Shown one piece after another: positions 55,317 through 64,000 of a stretch of DNA of 64,000 bases; within the stretch, counting starts at the first letter, position 1; each line of letters begins with the position of its first letter. Source of the stretch: Sergeia podlipaevii (taxonomy: Eukaryota > Euglenozoa > Kinetoplastea > Trypanosomatida > Trypanosomatidae); contig JASANZ010002233.1 of the NCBI GenBank assembly GCA_030849805.1, positions 1 to 64,000 on the forward strand, written 5' to 3'. The translations under genes and the position numbers were made by a program. Under the pieces are notes generated by a model, which saw only the letters and a program-made list of their open reading frames with translations, was not told the origin of the DNA and did not search any database.

Positions 55317-56573
55317 TTACCAAAGAGCGGTGGACTTGTACTGTCCATGGGCCCTAGCACGCCCGGTGCCGCGCTCCTGCTGTTCGGTTTCTTCCCTTTT
55401 CCAGCGTGCTTCAGTGCGCTGGCGCAGCGTCTGGAATTTGCGGCCCTCCGGCGCCGGGCCTGGACCAAAGATAAAGTCCTGCCTCTCCACAGAGGAACTG
55501 GCTCCACGCTCGCGGGCTCGCTTCAGCGCAAGTGTGTCAGCGTCCACTGTGCACATGACGCCGCGCCTCGGGTCCTGGTGCACCAGCGTGGGCTTAGAAA
55601 AGAGAGGCTGCGATACGCCAATAGGCGGGGGGTTGGGATACGCCTCGCCCGAGTCCCAAATGGTGTCGTAGGGAATGGGGCCGTCAAAGAGGTGGCGGTC
55701 GGCAAATTTTTCGCGCGGTTCCACCGGCGATGACGACTTATTGCGGTTGTGCTTGACACGAATGCCGTGTACCGCCACATTGGCACTGTCTGGTCGCGGA
55801 GTGGAGTCAGTGAGCGCGAAGGGAACGCTGCGCTCAATGGCTGGAGTGGGGGAGCCTAGACCTGTGTTGTGCCGCTGCTCGCTCTCAGCCACCAACTCGG
55901 CCACGCGCGCCTCACTGCTCTTGGCGTACTCCTCTGCCAGAAACTTGCGCGTCAGTTTTTCCTCAGCCGCCACAATGGCAATATCGCCCCTGTATTGAAC
56001 GAGTGCCTCAGCCGCCCCTTGACTGCAGCCCGGGTGTTCTTCACCAGTGCGCTGCATGGCACGAAGACGCGCCTCTGATAATTGCACGGACGTGCTTTGT
56101 GGATTGCAGCTGCGGGAGTAGTTGCTCATCTTAGGAGGTGGTGATGTTTCTTTGGCTGGGAGAGGCGTGTAGTAGTAGGAGGTAAGGTAAAGGTTCTGAT
56201 CTTGGCCCGGGGGCTGCTCCGCAAGCGGCTTGCGGTCGTTGCCATAGTACTGAGCCGCACGCTTCTGCTGGGCAGAAGACGCCACGCGCGCCTTGCCGTA
56301 GCGGCCCTGTTCCCTCTTGGCGTCATCAGAAAGGCTCGTAAAGTGCTGTGGGTCCACATGTCTGCGAGATTGTGGACGAGGCTGCGCAGCGCAGCCCCTT
56401 TTGAGCTGCGAGGGTGGTGTGATGTTCACGTGGGCTCGGGGACGCACGCCACAGCTGTGGCGTGGCACAAGGCCAGCTGATGTACTCACAATGCCGCTGC
56501 TGAATGCGCCACGGCCAGGTACGTGTGCCTTCCCAGTAGGGCGAGACTTGGAAGACGATAGACCGTTGAACAT
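55317..56573 (-). CDS. Hypothetical Pro/Arg-rich protein, 418 aa
   Basis: I do not recognise a domain. It is a basic, Pro/Ser/Arg-rich protein, without membrane segment or signal peptide, and probably extended. A short helical segment at about 195-240 (IAIVAAEEKLTRKFLAEEYA) is the only region likely to fold. Several short aromatic or Pro motifs (SYYYTPLPAKE, GPIPYDTIWDSGEAYPNPPP, DFIFGPGPAPEGRKF) recall the sparse-motif style of cytoskeletal or axonemal microtubule-inner proteins, which is speculation. The C-terminal WKREETEQQERGTGRARAHG is charged and helical. The Met at 56573 follows a predicted SL acceptor by 4 nt. Its function cannot be assigned from the sequence. Confidence 0.75.
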   Translation of the reverse strand: MFNGLSSSKSRPTGKAHVPGRGAFSSGIVSTSAGLVPRHSCGVRPRAHVNITPPSQLKRGCAAQPRPQSRRHVDPQHFTSLSDDAKREQGRYGKARVASSAQQKRAAQYYGNDRKPLAEQPPGQDQNLYLTSYYYTPLPAKETSPPPKMSNYSRSCNPQSTSVQLSEARLRAMQRTGEEHPGCSQGAAEALVQYRGDIAIVAAEEKLTRKFLAEEYAKSSEARVAELVAESEQRHNTGLGSPTPAIERSVPFALTDSTPRPDSANVAVHGIRVKHNRNKSSSPVEPREKFADRHLFDGPIPYDTIWDSGEAYPNPPPIGVSQPLFSKPTLVHQDPRRGVMCTVDADTLALKRARERGASSSVERQDFIFGPGPAPEGRKFQTLRQRTEARWKREETEQQERGTGRARAHGQYKSTALW

Positions 56574-56577
56574 TGAG

Positions 56578-56579
56578 CT
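56578..56579 (-). promoter_or_regulatory. Predicted SL acceptor 4 nt from the AUG, 418-aa gene
   Basis: On the minus strand CTACTATCCTCTC is followed by AG, then CTCA, then the ATG at 56573. Confidence 0.5.
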
Positions 56580-57154
56580 GAGAGGATAGTAGATATATGC
56601 TTTTATTCAAACAAATAATCAGAATGCCACCGAGTATGTATGTGTATCTGCAAATAAATATAAAGAAAAAGGAATTACAATAAAAAAATGGTGGGCTGTG
56701 TGTGAGAGCAGTTTTTTTTTTTTGTCTAGATGTGTTGAAAGAAACACGAATTGAGAGTAAAAATTAGCAGGTCAGATGTGTAGGACTGCACTGAAAGTTT
56801 TTCTACAACACGTGATTAAGAAAGAGAGCAGAAAAAGAGATCAGAGAAGTACGTTAGATGACAGCTCAAATAATAATAAGAATACGTCTCGAGAAGACTC
56901 GACTGTTCTGTGTGTCAATACAAAAAGTTAATTGAGACCATAGAATTCATTTCTGTTTCTTTTTTTTTTGTGTGTGTTTTAAATGTAGCGTTTTCGCCCT
57001 CGAGATAGACAACGTAAACTAAGCAAGCAATGCTGGTGATAAGCAGCAAGTAATAAAATAGTAGAATTGTACAAATACAATGTAAAAAAATAATAGTAGT
57101 AAATCATTAACAAGGGAAAATACAATCACCGCTCCCACCAGTACCAGCACACAT

Positions 57155-57174
57155 ACACACACACACACACACAC
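57155..57174. repeat. (AC)10 microsatellite
   Basis: About ten AC units in the spacer between the coiled-coil and the 418-aa gene. Confidence 0.85.
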
Positions 57175-57277
57175 AGTTCTCCTTCTACAAGAAAACAAAA
57201 AAGTACTTACAAAATAAAACGACATCAGATGAGTATTCAAAAAGCAGTGTTTAGCAAGCACATCTACTTGTCTACTG

Positions 57278-60200
57278 CTACCTTTCACTCGACAGAAGGT
57301 TGTGAAGCTGCTGCCTCAACGGGTCCCGATCGTCCTCGATCTCCTTCAGCCTCGCCTCCAGTGCTCTGTTCACGCGACGCATCGCATCGAGTTCCTTGCG
57401 TTCCGCCGCATGAGATTCCTCCTGCAGCCGCATGCCCTTTTGGCTGTCCTTCATCTTCTGCTTGAGCGTGTCCGCCTCTTCAGAGAGTTGCACTATACGA
57501 TCAGACAACAGGGTTTGCGCCTCTTGACCTTCTCGGACTTGCACTGCAGCCGAATCCTTCTGCAGACGAAGATGGTGCTCCAGCTCGTGAATACGGCTCT
57601 CCAGTTCCGTTCGTTCCTTAAGAGCCTCGTTCACCTCTTGCCGCAGACAGCACGCCTCCTCAGCTTTTTCACCCTTCAGCCTCTGCAGTGACTTGTAGAC
57701 ACTATCCTTCTCCTCCTGGACCTCAGCCAGCTGCCGTGCAAGCTGCGTGTGTGTCTCCTTCAGCGAGCGCGTTTGCTCAGAAAGAGCATCGTACGCAGCT
57801 CGCGCTGTCTTCGCCTCTTCTAGTTGTACGGTGCGTCCTGCAAGGTCAGCAGCGGCTTCCAGAAGTTCGCGTGTGCCTCGGGCGTAGCTAGTGAGCAGCT
57901 TGGCAAGTGAGTTTTCATTCACATCAGCTGTGTCGTCGGCACCATCCTTGAGGGAGGCCATGCCGCCTCTGGCTCTTCCCTCTCCGAGACTCACGGAGGC
58001 AGAGGTCTTTGTAACATTGCTAGCATCCTCATCGTACAGACTGAGCATGTCACGGCGCACCTTGGCCCACTCTCTAGCTTGCCCCTCACAACGCTTCTCC
58101 ACGTCAGCCTGGAGACCACCTACCAGCTTCTTCAGTAGGTCCACCAGCTGTCTCTCCAGATCTGTCAAAGTCGTCTCGCCACTACTGCGCTTGGCATTAC
58201 CCCAGACCCCCCCGGCTGTAGAGCTCAGCTGGCCCAGAGCATCACTGAGGGAATTCCAATGCTGGGACGATGCGGCTGCAGCGGAAACCATCAACGTTTC
58301 CACCTGTCGCCGTCGTCCTTCCTGCTCGACCAAGTCTCCTTCCAGTGACTGCATGCGAGCTTGCATTCTCGTCAGTGTCTGCGCTTCACTTGCTCGCTCC
58401 TGCATCAGAGCATCGTGGGCTTGGTTGAGGGTGTCACGTAGCTGCTGACACTCCTTCTGGACAGTACCACAGGCGTCCTTCTGCTTTCGAGTCTCTACTT
58501 CAGCGGCATGCACATCTTCCTTCAGCTGCGCGATGCGTGTCGCGTGTGCCTGCTGAAGGTGCTGCTCTACCTCTCTCAACTGGGCCTCATGAGCGATCTG
58601 TGCCCTCTTGGCGGACTGCTGCGAAAGCTTAAGCGCAGCACGCGCCGACTCTACTTCTGCATTGAGCGGTTGCGTCTGCGCCTCCCGCATCGCATGCGCC
58701 TGTGTGTCTAGCTGCAGTTGAATGTGCTGCGCCTGCTGCCGTAGCTCCGTCAGTGCATGCTCCAGGTCAGCATTCTCGGCGCGTAGTGTCCTCAGACCTT
58801 GCGCTTGTGCTGTGTTTGTTGCCTCCAGCGCTTCTATCGCTTCCCTCTCTTGCATAAGAGTGGCGGACTGCTCCTGTACGCACCGCTTGAGCTCTGCGTT
58901 CACCTCCGTCACAGAGGTGAGCTGCTCTCTCAGTTGTACAGCCTCCTGCTCCATAGCCTCTGTGGCGGCCTCCACCTCATGTATCTCCTTCTTTCCACGC
59001 GTCACCTCCAACTCTAGCGTCTGCACACGCGTCTGCAGCTTCACGTTCGCGCGCTGAAGGTCTGGTACGGTGCCGTTCTGAAGAGCTAGCAGCTCCCCTC
59101 GCAGGACACCAAGCTCCTTTGTAAGTTGTAGCTTCTCCTTGTGGGCCGCGTCTAAACTGTCTTGAGCTGCAGAGTGGGCATCGCCTAGCTTGCGTCGCAG
59201 ACTTGCGTTCTCCTCCCGCAACTTGCTGCAGTCGTTGGCTAGCATATGCATCGAGGCCGCCTTCAACTCTGCAGTCGCACCGCTACCAGTGCTCGTGTTC
59301 ATCGCGGTGTGCCTAGACTCTTCACTGCCCTTCAGCCTTGCACACGCGAGAGCCTCCTCAGCCCTCGCCACACGGTCCTTCTCACTAGCCAGCTCATGCC
59401 GCAGTTCCGCTATGGTTGCCTCCAGCTCTGTCACCTGTCGCGCGTATCGTCTTTCTAATGCTTCCTGGTTCCCAGCACCTGCACTATCGCGCACTACACG
59501 CAGCTCTTCCTGCAGCCGGCTCAGCGACCGCTGCGCTCTCTCCAGTTCTATCGAAGCCTCCGCGACAATCGCTGCCTTCTCCCGTTCCGCCTCGCGTGCA
59601 GCCTTTGCTCGTTCGACACGCGTCATCGAGGCCAGCTCCTCTTGTGCTTGCGCGTGCTCCTCTCGTTCTTGCCTCTGCAGCGCGACGTACCTTGCAACCT
59701 CGGCCTGCAGCTCCGCCACCGTGTTCTCGAGCTGGGTGGTGTGTGCGGATGCAGTAGAGATGATGGACTCGTCCATCATCAAGTGCTTCTCTGCGGCTAC
59801 GTGGCGCAGTTTGTCCAGCGTGTTTTGTGACTCCCGCAGAGCCGTGGAGGTGCGCGCAAGGTCCTTCTTGACGCGTGCTAGTTCCATCGCACATTGCTGC
59901 TGCTGCTGTGCCGCTGCTTTCTCTCTCTGATCCTCCGTCTCTAATCTCGCTCTCGCCGCATCCCGCTCAGCCGCAAGCACAGCGCATCTGTCCTTAAGTT
60001 GGTCTAGTTGGTCCAGAAGCTCCTGTCCGACACTTATGCAGCGTATCAGCTCCGCCTCCTTCGCAGTATACCTCTCTATCGAGTTAGACAGAAGCGCCTC
60101 GCATTCAAGAAGAGCTTCATAAACACGTGGAAAGGCGCTACGCGCACCTTGCAGTTCCGTTGCCGAGAGATGGTCCAGTGGTGAGCGGACAGTGGCAGAC

Positions 60201-60394
60201 CGCGTCGTGGCGGTTTGGTGACTAGAGGCATAATGAATAGTTGACGGCGCCGTGGTGGTGCTATTGTTGGCGCTTCTAGATGCATTGGTGACTGTAGCGT
60301 GAGAGCGCGCGCGACGGTCTAAGTAGGAAAGATCGTCGTCTCGTGCTCTGGATGCCGTGCGGCTTCGCTCTGAACTTTTTTGTGGTGAGTACAT
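57278..60394 (-). CDS. Long coiled-coil protein, 1038 aa
   Basis: From about residue 75 to the end the protein is almost entirely predicted coiled coil with heptad hydrophobic spacing, rich in Glu, Ala, Gln, Arg and Leu (examples: RLQEELRVVRDSAGAGNQEA, ELEATIAELRHELASEKDRV, LNQAHDALMQERASEAQTLT). There is a break at about 700-840, where a Ser/Gly-rich patch follows a helical stretch. The first 75 residues (MYSPQKSSERSRTASRARDD) are basic and Ser-rich, a possible phosphorylated head. No motor, kinase or membrane domain is present. Such proteins in trypanosomatids are often basal-body, flagellar or cytoskeletal scaffolds, but nothing specific proves this here. The start codon is embedded in the end of a GATA-type repeat, with a good SL acceptor 47 nt upstream. 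Confidence 0.8.
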   Translation of the reverse strand: MYSPQKSSERSRTASRARDDDLSYLDRRARSHATVTNASRSANNSTTTAPSTIHYASSHQTATTRSATVRSPLDHLSATELQGARSAFPRVYEALLECEALLSNSIERYTAKEAELIRCISVGQELLDQLDQLKDRCAVLAAERDAARARLETEDQREKAAAQQQQQCAMELARVKKDLARTSTALRESQNTLDKLRHVAAEKHLMMDESIISTASAHTTQLENTVAELQAEVARYVALQRQEREEHAQAQEELASMTRVERAKAAREAEREKAAIVAEASIELERAQRSLSRLQEELRVVRDSAGAGNQEALERRYARQVTELEATIAELRHELASEKDRVARAEEALACARLKGSEESRHTAMNTSTGSGATAELKAASMHMLANDCSKLREENASLRRKLGDAHSAAQDSLDAAHKEKLQLTKELGVLRGELLALQNGTVPDLQRANVKLQTRVQTLELEVTRGKKEIHEVEAATEAMEQEAVQLREQLTSVTEVNAELKRCVQEQSATLMQEREAIEALEATNTAQAQGLRTLRAENADLEHALTELRQQAQHIQLQLDTQAHAMREAQTQPLNAEVESARAALKLSQQSAKRAQIAHEAQLREVEQHLQQAHATRIAQLKEDVHAAEVETRKQKDACGTVQKECQQLRDTLNQAHDALMQERASEAQTLTRMQARMQSLEGDLVEQEGRRRQVETLMVSAAAASSQHWNSLSDALGQLSSTAGGVWGNAKRSSGETTLTDLERQLVDLLKKLVGGLQADVEKRCEGQAREWAKVRRDMLSLYDEDASNVTKTSASVSLGEGRARGGMASLKDGADDTADVNENSLAKLLTSYARGTRELLEAAADLAGRTVQLEEAKTARAAYDALSEQTRSLKETHTQLARQLAEVQEEKDSVYKSLQRLKGEKAEEACCLRQEVNEALKERTELESRIHELEHHLRLQKDSAAVQVREGQEAQTLLSDRIVQLSEEADTLKQKMKDSQKGMRLQEESHAAERKELDAMRRVNRALEARLKEIEDDRDPLRQQLHNLLSSER

Positions 60395-60416
60395 CTATCT
60401 ATCTATCTATCTATCT
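60393..60416. repeat. (ATCT)6 repeat touching the start codon
   Basis: Six tetranucleotide units, AGAT on the transcript. The last unit overlaps the ATG at 60394, so the repeat forms the immediate 5' UTR. Each unit contains an AG. Confidence 0.9.
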
Positions 60417-61346
60417 AGTTTTCTTTTTCTGTCTCTCGCCCTGAGAGAAAAAAAAGGAATAAAAAGGATGAAGAAGTGAATATCTACCTCAACTAAAGAA
60501 AACAACTTAAAATGCTCTTTTTTCTTGGAGAGATGCACAGCCACGGTGCTTCTCAAAGAAGGGGGTACGGGCTGTGCGTACGTAGAGAGAATGAAAAAAT
60601 GATCCTCCAACGCAGTAAACAAAAAGATAAAAGGAAAAAAAAGAGAAACACTTGGTGAGGAGAGGCACTTGAGAACCATATCAACGCGCATCTCTGCGTC
60701 GCAACGTCGTCATATTCCTCACCAGACGACTACTCAGTCGCACACACATTATACCACGTGCAGTGGTGGGACGAGGAAAAGAGAGAGAGAAAAAAAAAAC
60801 CACGTGTATACACGTGTGCATTGGTGTTGCTATGACTTGTTTCGCCTCATTCAGATCGACAGAACATAATGGTACGGCGCTACGCGTTCTGCACATAGGT
60901 GTGGGTATGTGTGTGTATGTATGCCATTAGCGTTCATACACTCTCACATGCGTAGCAAAGCCTCTTGCACCTTTCCACCATAAGAAAGTAAAAAGTTCAG
61001 ATAAAGAATAAAAGAGAAAAAAAGAAAGCTGAAATACCACATGAAACAAATAGAAATAAAAGAGGCACTAACAGATACATCGGCTAGTCTGGCACACACA
61101 CACACAGACACACAGACAGACAGACCCCATTCCTTCCACCAGTAGCTAGACAAACAAAGAAAAGAGCACCCACCCTCCCAACGTATTTGAAAAATAAAAA
61201 AAAAGCTCTACGGCTGATGCCACATAACGCTATTGAGTGTTGGAAAGAGACAAACATGGCTCGCTAGACGGCCAGGTCATTCTCTTCCCAACCTTTCCCT
61301 TTTTTTTCTTTTTTTTGTGCTGTTGCTCACCTCAATGGCCCACAGC
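60395..61346. other. Non-coding spacer
   Basis: Coiled-coil gene leader and IFT81 3' UTR. It holds the start-proximal repeat, AG and A runs at about 60780-60799, an (AC)n/ACAG repeat at about 61094-61125 and T runs at about 61300-61317. No gene is seen. Confidence 0.65.
60441..60442 (-). promoter_or_regulatory. Predicted SL acceptor, coiled-coil gene
   Basis: A strong tract on the minus strand (complement of about 60443-60475; ends CCTTTTTTTTCTCTC) is followed by its first AG. It yields a 46-nt leader that includes the AGAT repeat. Confidence 0.6.
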
Positions 61347-63512
61347 TCAGTTGTTATTGAGCACGAGCATATCAGCGCCATGGACGCCCAGAACCTGCTG
61401 AATATCCTGATCAAGCGTGTTGGCACGAGCCCCATTTCCGTTGGCTGCGTTGTTTGCGTCCTGCATGCACTTCACTTTCACCTCCAACACCCTGCGCAGA
61501 CTATTGAACCACTCGACCTGCTGCACGTTCGTGTCGTGGTGCTCCTCGATGGCTCTGCGCTTCACCTGCAGGTCCTTCGTGCGTGCCTCCAGCATGCGCG
61601 AGACGTCTGCAAAGTAGTCGCTGTATGTTTTGTACTGCGGGTCTAGCGATGCGTCCGGCCGTGCCCTGAAGGTGACCTCCTCACTAGCGCGCTTGGCCTG
61701 TGCTTGCAGCAGCATCGACTGCGTCGTCAAGCGATGGAAGAGAGACTCATTGACTCTGGTCTCCTCCTTGAGCTTCGTAACTTCGTCGTCTATCTTTTGA
61801 ATATCCTCCATGAGGAGGCTTTCCTGATAGTCGTACTGAGACTTCCGCTCTGACCACTCCTGATCCACCTCGGCAGCGGTCTGACGCACCGTGCGAAGTT
61901 CGTTAATCAGGGGAGCCAGACGCGTGCGGCCCTCGCGGATGGCAAGCGTAAAGTCCTGCACAACTCGTGACAGCTCCTCCAGTGTCTTGCCCTTGACCTC
62001 CTCGATGGTGTCCTTCTCGTGTGTAAGTTTCGAGAGGGCTTCCACAGTGCGGCTGTACCCCTGCAGGCCCAGCTTGCTCTCCAAGTCACCAATGGCAGCA
62101 TCAAGTTCGTTGTACTGCGCCTGCAGCGTGGCCTCGGTGAAGGTCAGCGTACCCCACTCTGCGCGCAGCTCTGCTAAGCGCGTACGCATACCCTCTGTCG
62201 CTGACTTCTTGGCACGCACCTGATTAGAGAACTCCTTGAAGTCGTCGCCCTTGAGCATGTTGGTGGCCTGACGCAGCTGTTGAATGCTAGCCTCACGATC
62301 GCGAATCTCATTGAGGGCACGGCTGTTGTCAGCCTGTAGGGAACTTAACTTCGTCAGCACCGCCGTCTTGTTGGCAGCCAGCCGCTCCACCTGCTGCTTG
62401 ATCGTTGCGATGGAAGTGCCATCCTCGGCAGGACGCTGACGCACCTCCATGCGCTTGTAGAGCTCCTTCAGGGCATCATTCAGCTGCTTCTCCTCCAGCG
62501 TGAGGGCACCCATGTCCAGCGGCTCAGACACCAACTTTTGCAGCTCAGCGTTTTCCTTCTTCTTGGCGTCCACCTCCAGAGGCAGCTGCTCATCCAGCTT
62601 GATCCGGTTGGTCTGTATTTCATCCTTCATGCGGCGCACCATCATCTCCACTCGACCGTCGGAAGCGTCGCGGCGAAGGTTCTGCAGCCGGTTACTGATC
62701 TCCGTCCCTCGCAGCTCTGCAGATATCTTTGCCTGCTCCTGCTCTACCTTCTTCTCAGCCAAACGCGTGTTCTCCTCGAGCGCACCGCGCAGGGACTTGC
62801 TTGCAGCCAACAGCGCCTCGCGGTCCGGCACTCCTGCAAGCCGGCGCTCGGCGGCCTCGATGTAGCCTTGCAGCTGCTCCCTCTCCTCCTCCAGGGCCGT
62901 TACCCTGCGCCTAAGCTCCGCAGGGTCTGCCTTGACAGCGCGGAGGGCGTCCACGCGCCTGTGAATTTGCGTGAAAGCAGCACGGAGCTGCTGGTGCTGC
63001 ATGAACAGGGAACGCACGTCCTCGTCCTGCGCACGAATGTCCTCTGGGATATCAAGAGGCTGCAGGAAGCGGGCAAGATACACGCGCTTCGTGTTCTGCT
63101 CCATGCGGGTGACTACCCAGTACAGGGCAGGGTACACCACGGTCGGCTCTGCATCCGCGAAGCTCTGCGGGAAGCTACCCTGAATGAAGGGCGGCACATG
63201 ATATCCGAGGGTTTTGATAAGAAAGTCTAACATTTGCGGGACGGCTTCGGGCATTGTGTTGGCGTCTAGCTCCATCGCCATAGAGGGCTGCAGCGTGGCG
63301 AAGAGGTCGGCCACCACTTGAAGTAGTTCAGTATCACGGAGAGAGTCAAAGTCAACAAGAGAGTAGGTGCGACTAAGAATGGCGTTCACGTTGTCCACGA
63401 TAACACGAAGGACGTCTTGAGGACTCAAATCATCCGCAGTGGGAGGAGAGGCTTGAACAGCCGCACCTCCTTGAGGCTGCTGGGGAGCCTGTGCCATCGT
63501 CAGGCCGAACAT
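61347..63512 (-). CDS. IFT81: Intraflagellar transport protein IFT81
   Basis: IFT-B core protein; with IFT74 it carries tubulin into the growing flagellum. The 721 residues start with a Gln/Ala/Pro-rich tail and then a calponin-homology-like domain (about 60-150), reading MLDFLIKTLGYHVPPFIQGS, then TVVYPALYWVVTRMEQNTKR and VYLARFLQPLDIPEDIRAQD. From about 165 to 700 it is coiled coil, e.g. DPAELRRRVTALEEEREQLQ, ELQKLVSEPLDMGALTLEEK and KLGLQGYSRTVEALSKLTHE, all typical of IFT81. The C-terminus is VLGVHGADMLVLNNN. Two starts are possible: Met1 at 63512, or Met6 (MAQAPQQPQG) at 63497, which would suit a predicted acceptor only 3 nt before Met1. Confidence 0.93.
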   Translation of the reverse strand: MFGLTMAQAPQQPQGGAAVQASPPTADDLSPQDVLRVIVDNVNAILSRTYSLVDFDSLRDTELLQVVADLFATLQPSMAMELDANTMPEAVPQMLDFLIKTLGYHVPPFIQGSFPQSFADAEPTVVYPALYWVVTRMEQNTKRVYLARFLQPLDIPEDIRAQDEDVRSLFMQHQQLRAAFTQIHRRVDALRAVKADPAELRRRVTALEEEREQLQGYIEAAERRLAGVPDREALLAASKSLRGALEENTRLAEKKVEQEQAKISAELRGTEISNRLQNLRRDASDGRVEMMVRRMKDEIQTNRIKLDEQLPLEVDAKKKENAELQKLVSEPLDMGALTLEEKQLNDALKELYKRMEVRQRPAEDGTSIATIKQQVERLAANKTAVLTKLSSLQADNSRALNEIRDREASIQQLRQATNMLKGDDFKEFSNQVRAKKSATEGMRTRLAELRAEWGTLTFTEATLQAQYNELDAAIGDLESKLGLQGYSRTVEALSKLTHEKDTIEEVKGKTLEELSRVVQDFTLAIREGRTRLAPLINELRTVRQTAAEVDQEWSERKSQYDYQESLLMEDIQKIDDEVTKLKEETRVNESLFHRLTTQSMLLQAQAKRASEEVTFRARPDASLDPQYKTYSDYFADVSRMLEARTKDLQVKRRAIEEHHDTNVQQVEWFNSLRRVLEVKVKCMQDANNAANGNGARANTLDQDIQQVLGVHGADMLVLNNN

Positions 63513-64000
63513 GTTCTATTTTATGTATACGTGCCGTGTGTGGGAACGGGGGCAAAACAGCAACAACAACAAAAACCCGTGACTAATCGCTCTTGCACTA
63601 TTCTATAAATGTGTGAAGTCAGCTGGAGCAATATGGGGTAACGAATAGTAGTAGTGGTGCGGAGAGAAAGATAATAATAAAAGTAAAAAAAAAAAATATG
63701 CCACAGATCTAACAATGACGATGCAATACACACAAAAAAAAAATTAAACAACTATACTGAAAAAAAAAACACACAATGGATGATAGGAGGAAGTACAATA
63801 GTGCTAAGAAGGGGAAATGAACGTAGTAAACTCGCAAGCAGGTAAGGAGATAAAAGAAATAAAGAAAGAGAGAAAGAGAGAGGTGAAACATCGCCAGGGC
63901 AATATTCGCACGAAACCTCCTCGGAAAATTCTTTTATAACAACAAAACAGACAATTATGAACAGAAGTAGAAAAACACGCACACACACACGCGAAGAAGC
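63513..64000. other. Non-coding, IFT81 leader and spacer
   Basis: AT-rich region upstream of IFT81. A U12 tract on the transcript is the complement of about 63687-63699, and an AG directly before the Met1 region lies at 63516-63517. The rest is low-complexity, presumably the 3' UTR of a gene beyond the right edge. No coding sequence is seen. Confidence 0.65.

Larger units (their letters stand above)
56574..57277. other. Non-coding spacer
   Basis: AT-rich; A and T runs at about 56712-56721 and 56962-56969, an (AC)n at 57155-57174. It should contain the 3' UTR of the coiled-coil gene. No gene is seen. Confidence 0.65.

Overview
This is nuclear DNA of a trypanosomatid (Kinetoplastea), probably a Leishmania/Crithidia/Strigomonas-type flagellate; I cannot name the genus. 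All 23 genes I can support lie on the minus strand, none shows an intron, and they are separated by AT-rich spacers full of homopolymers and simple repeats. Pyrimidine tracts followed by an AG sit just upstream of many start codons, as expected for spliced-leader (SL) trans-splicing of a polycistronic transcript read from high to low coordinates. Coding sequence makes up about 70% of the window and is clearly GC-richer than the spacers. No tRNA, rRNA, transposon, CRISPR array or strand switch was seen.

Layout in transcription order (right to left). 63.5-54.1 kb: IFT81, a long coiled-coil protein, an unknown proline-rich protein and a small RIIa/Dpy-30-like protein, with a flagellar flavour. 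53.6-43.5 kb: an SQR-like flavoprotein that appears to lack the redox cysteines, a MIT-domain calpain (CAPN7/PalB type) with an intact catalytic triad, and MON1 of the Rab7 exchange factor. 43-36.3 kb: the U3 snoRNP protein RRP9, a PUS1-type tRNA pseudouridine synthase and a START lipid-transfer protein. 36.3-32.2 kb: a 4.1 kb stretch with no credible gene. 32.2-22.5 kb: deoxyhypusine synthase (catalytic paralogue), eIF5 and the RNA polymerase III largest subunit. 21.9-15.7 kb: a BCS1-like AAA ATPase with a large acidic insertion, and COG6. 15.2-11.3 kb: a tandem pair of secreted or membrane-anchored nucleoside-phosphorylase-like proteins. 10.5-0.4 kb: mitoribosomal protein bS6m, a free-standing dynein-stalk-like protein, an unknown 573-residue protein, a possible LYR-type protein, ribosomal protein S25 and an unknown Ser-rich protein.

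The genes do not form a functional operon. Neighbours are co-transcribed but belong to different processes, as is normal in these organisms, although translation and RNA-processing genes are well represented. For several genes the reading frame runs open upstream into U-rich leader sequence. I placed those starts at the first Met with family homology or at the first Met after a likely SL acceptor. The points most worth following up are the stand-alone dynein stalk module, the phosphorylase-like pair with altered catalytic residues, the cysteine-less SQR-like protein, the 4.1 kb spacer, and a set of genes whose predicted SL acceptor lies 0-4 nt from the AUG.
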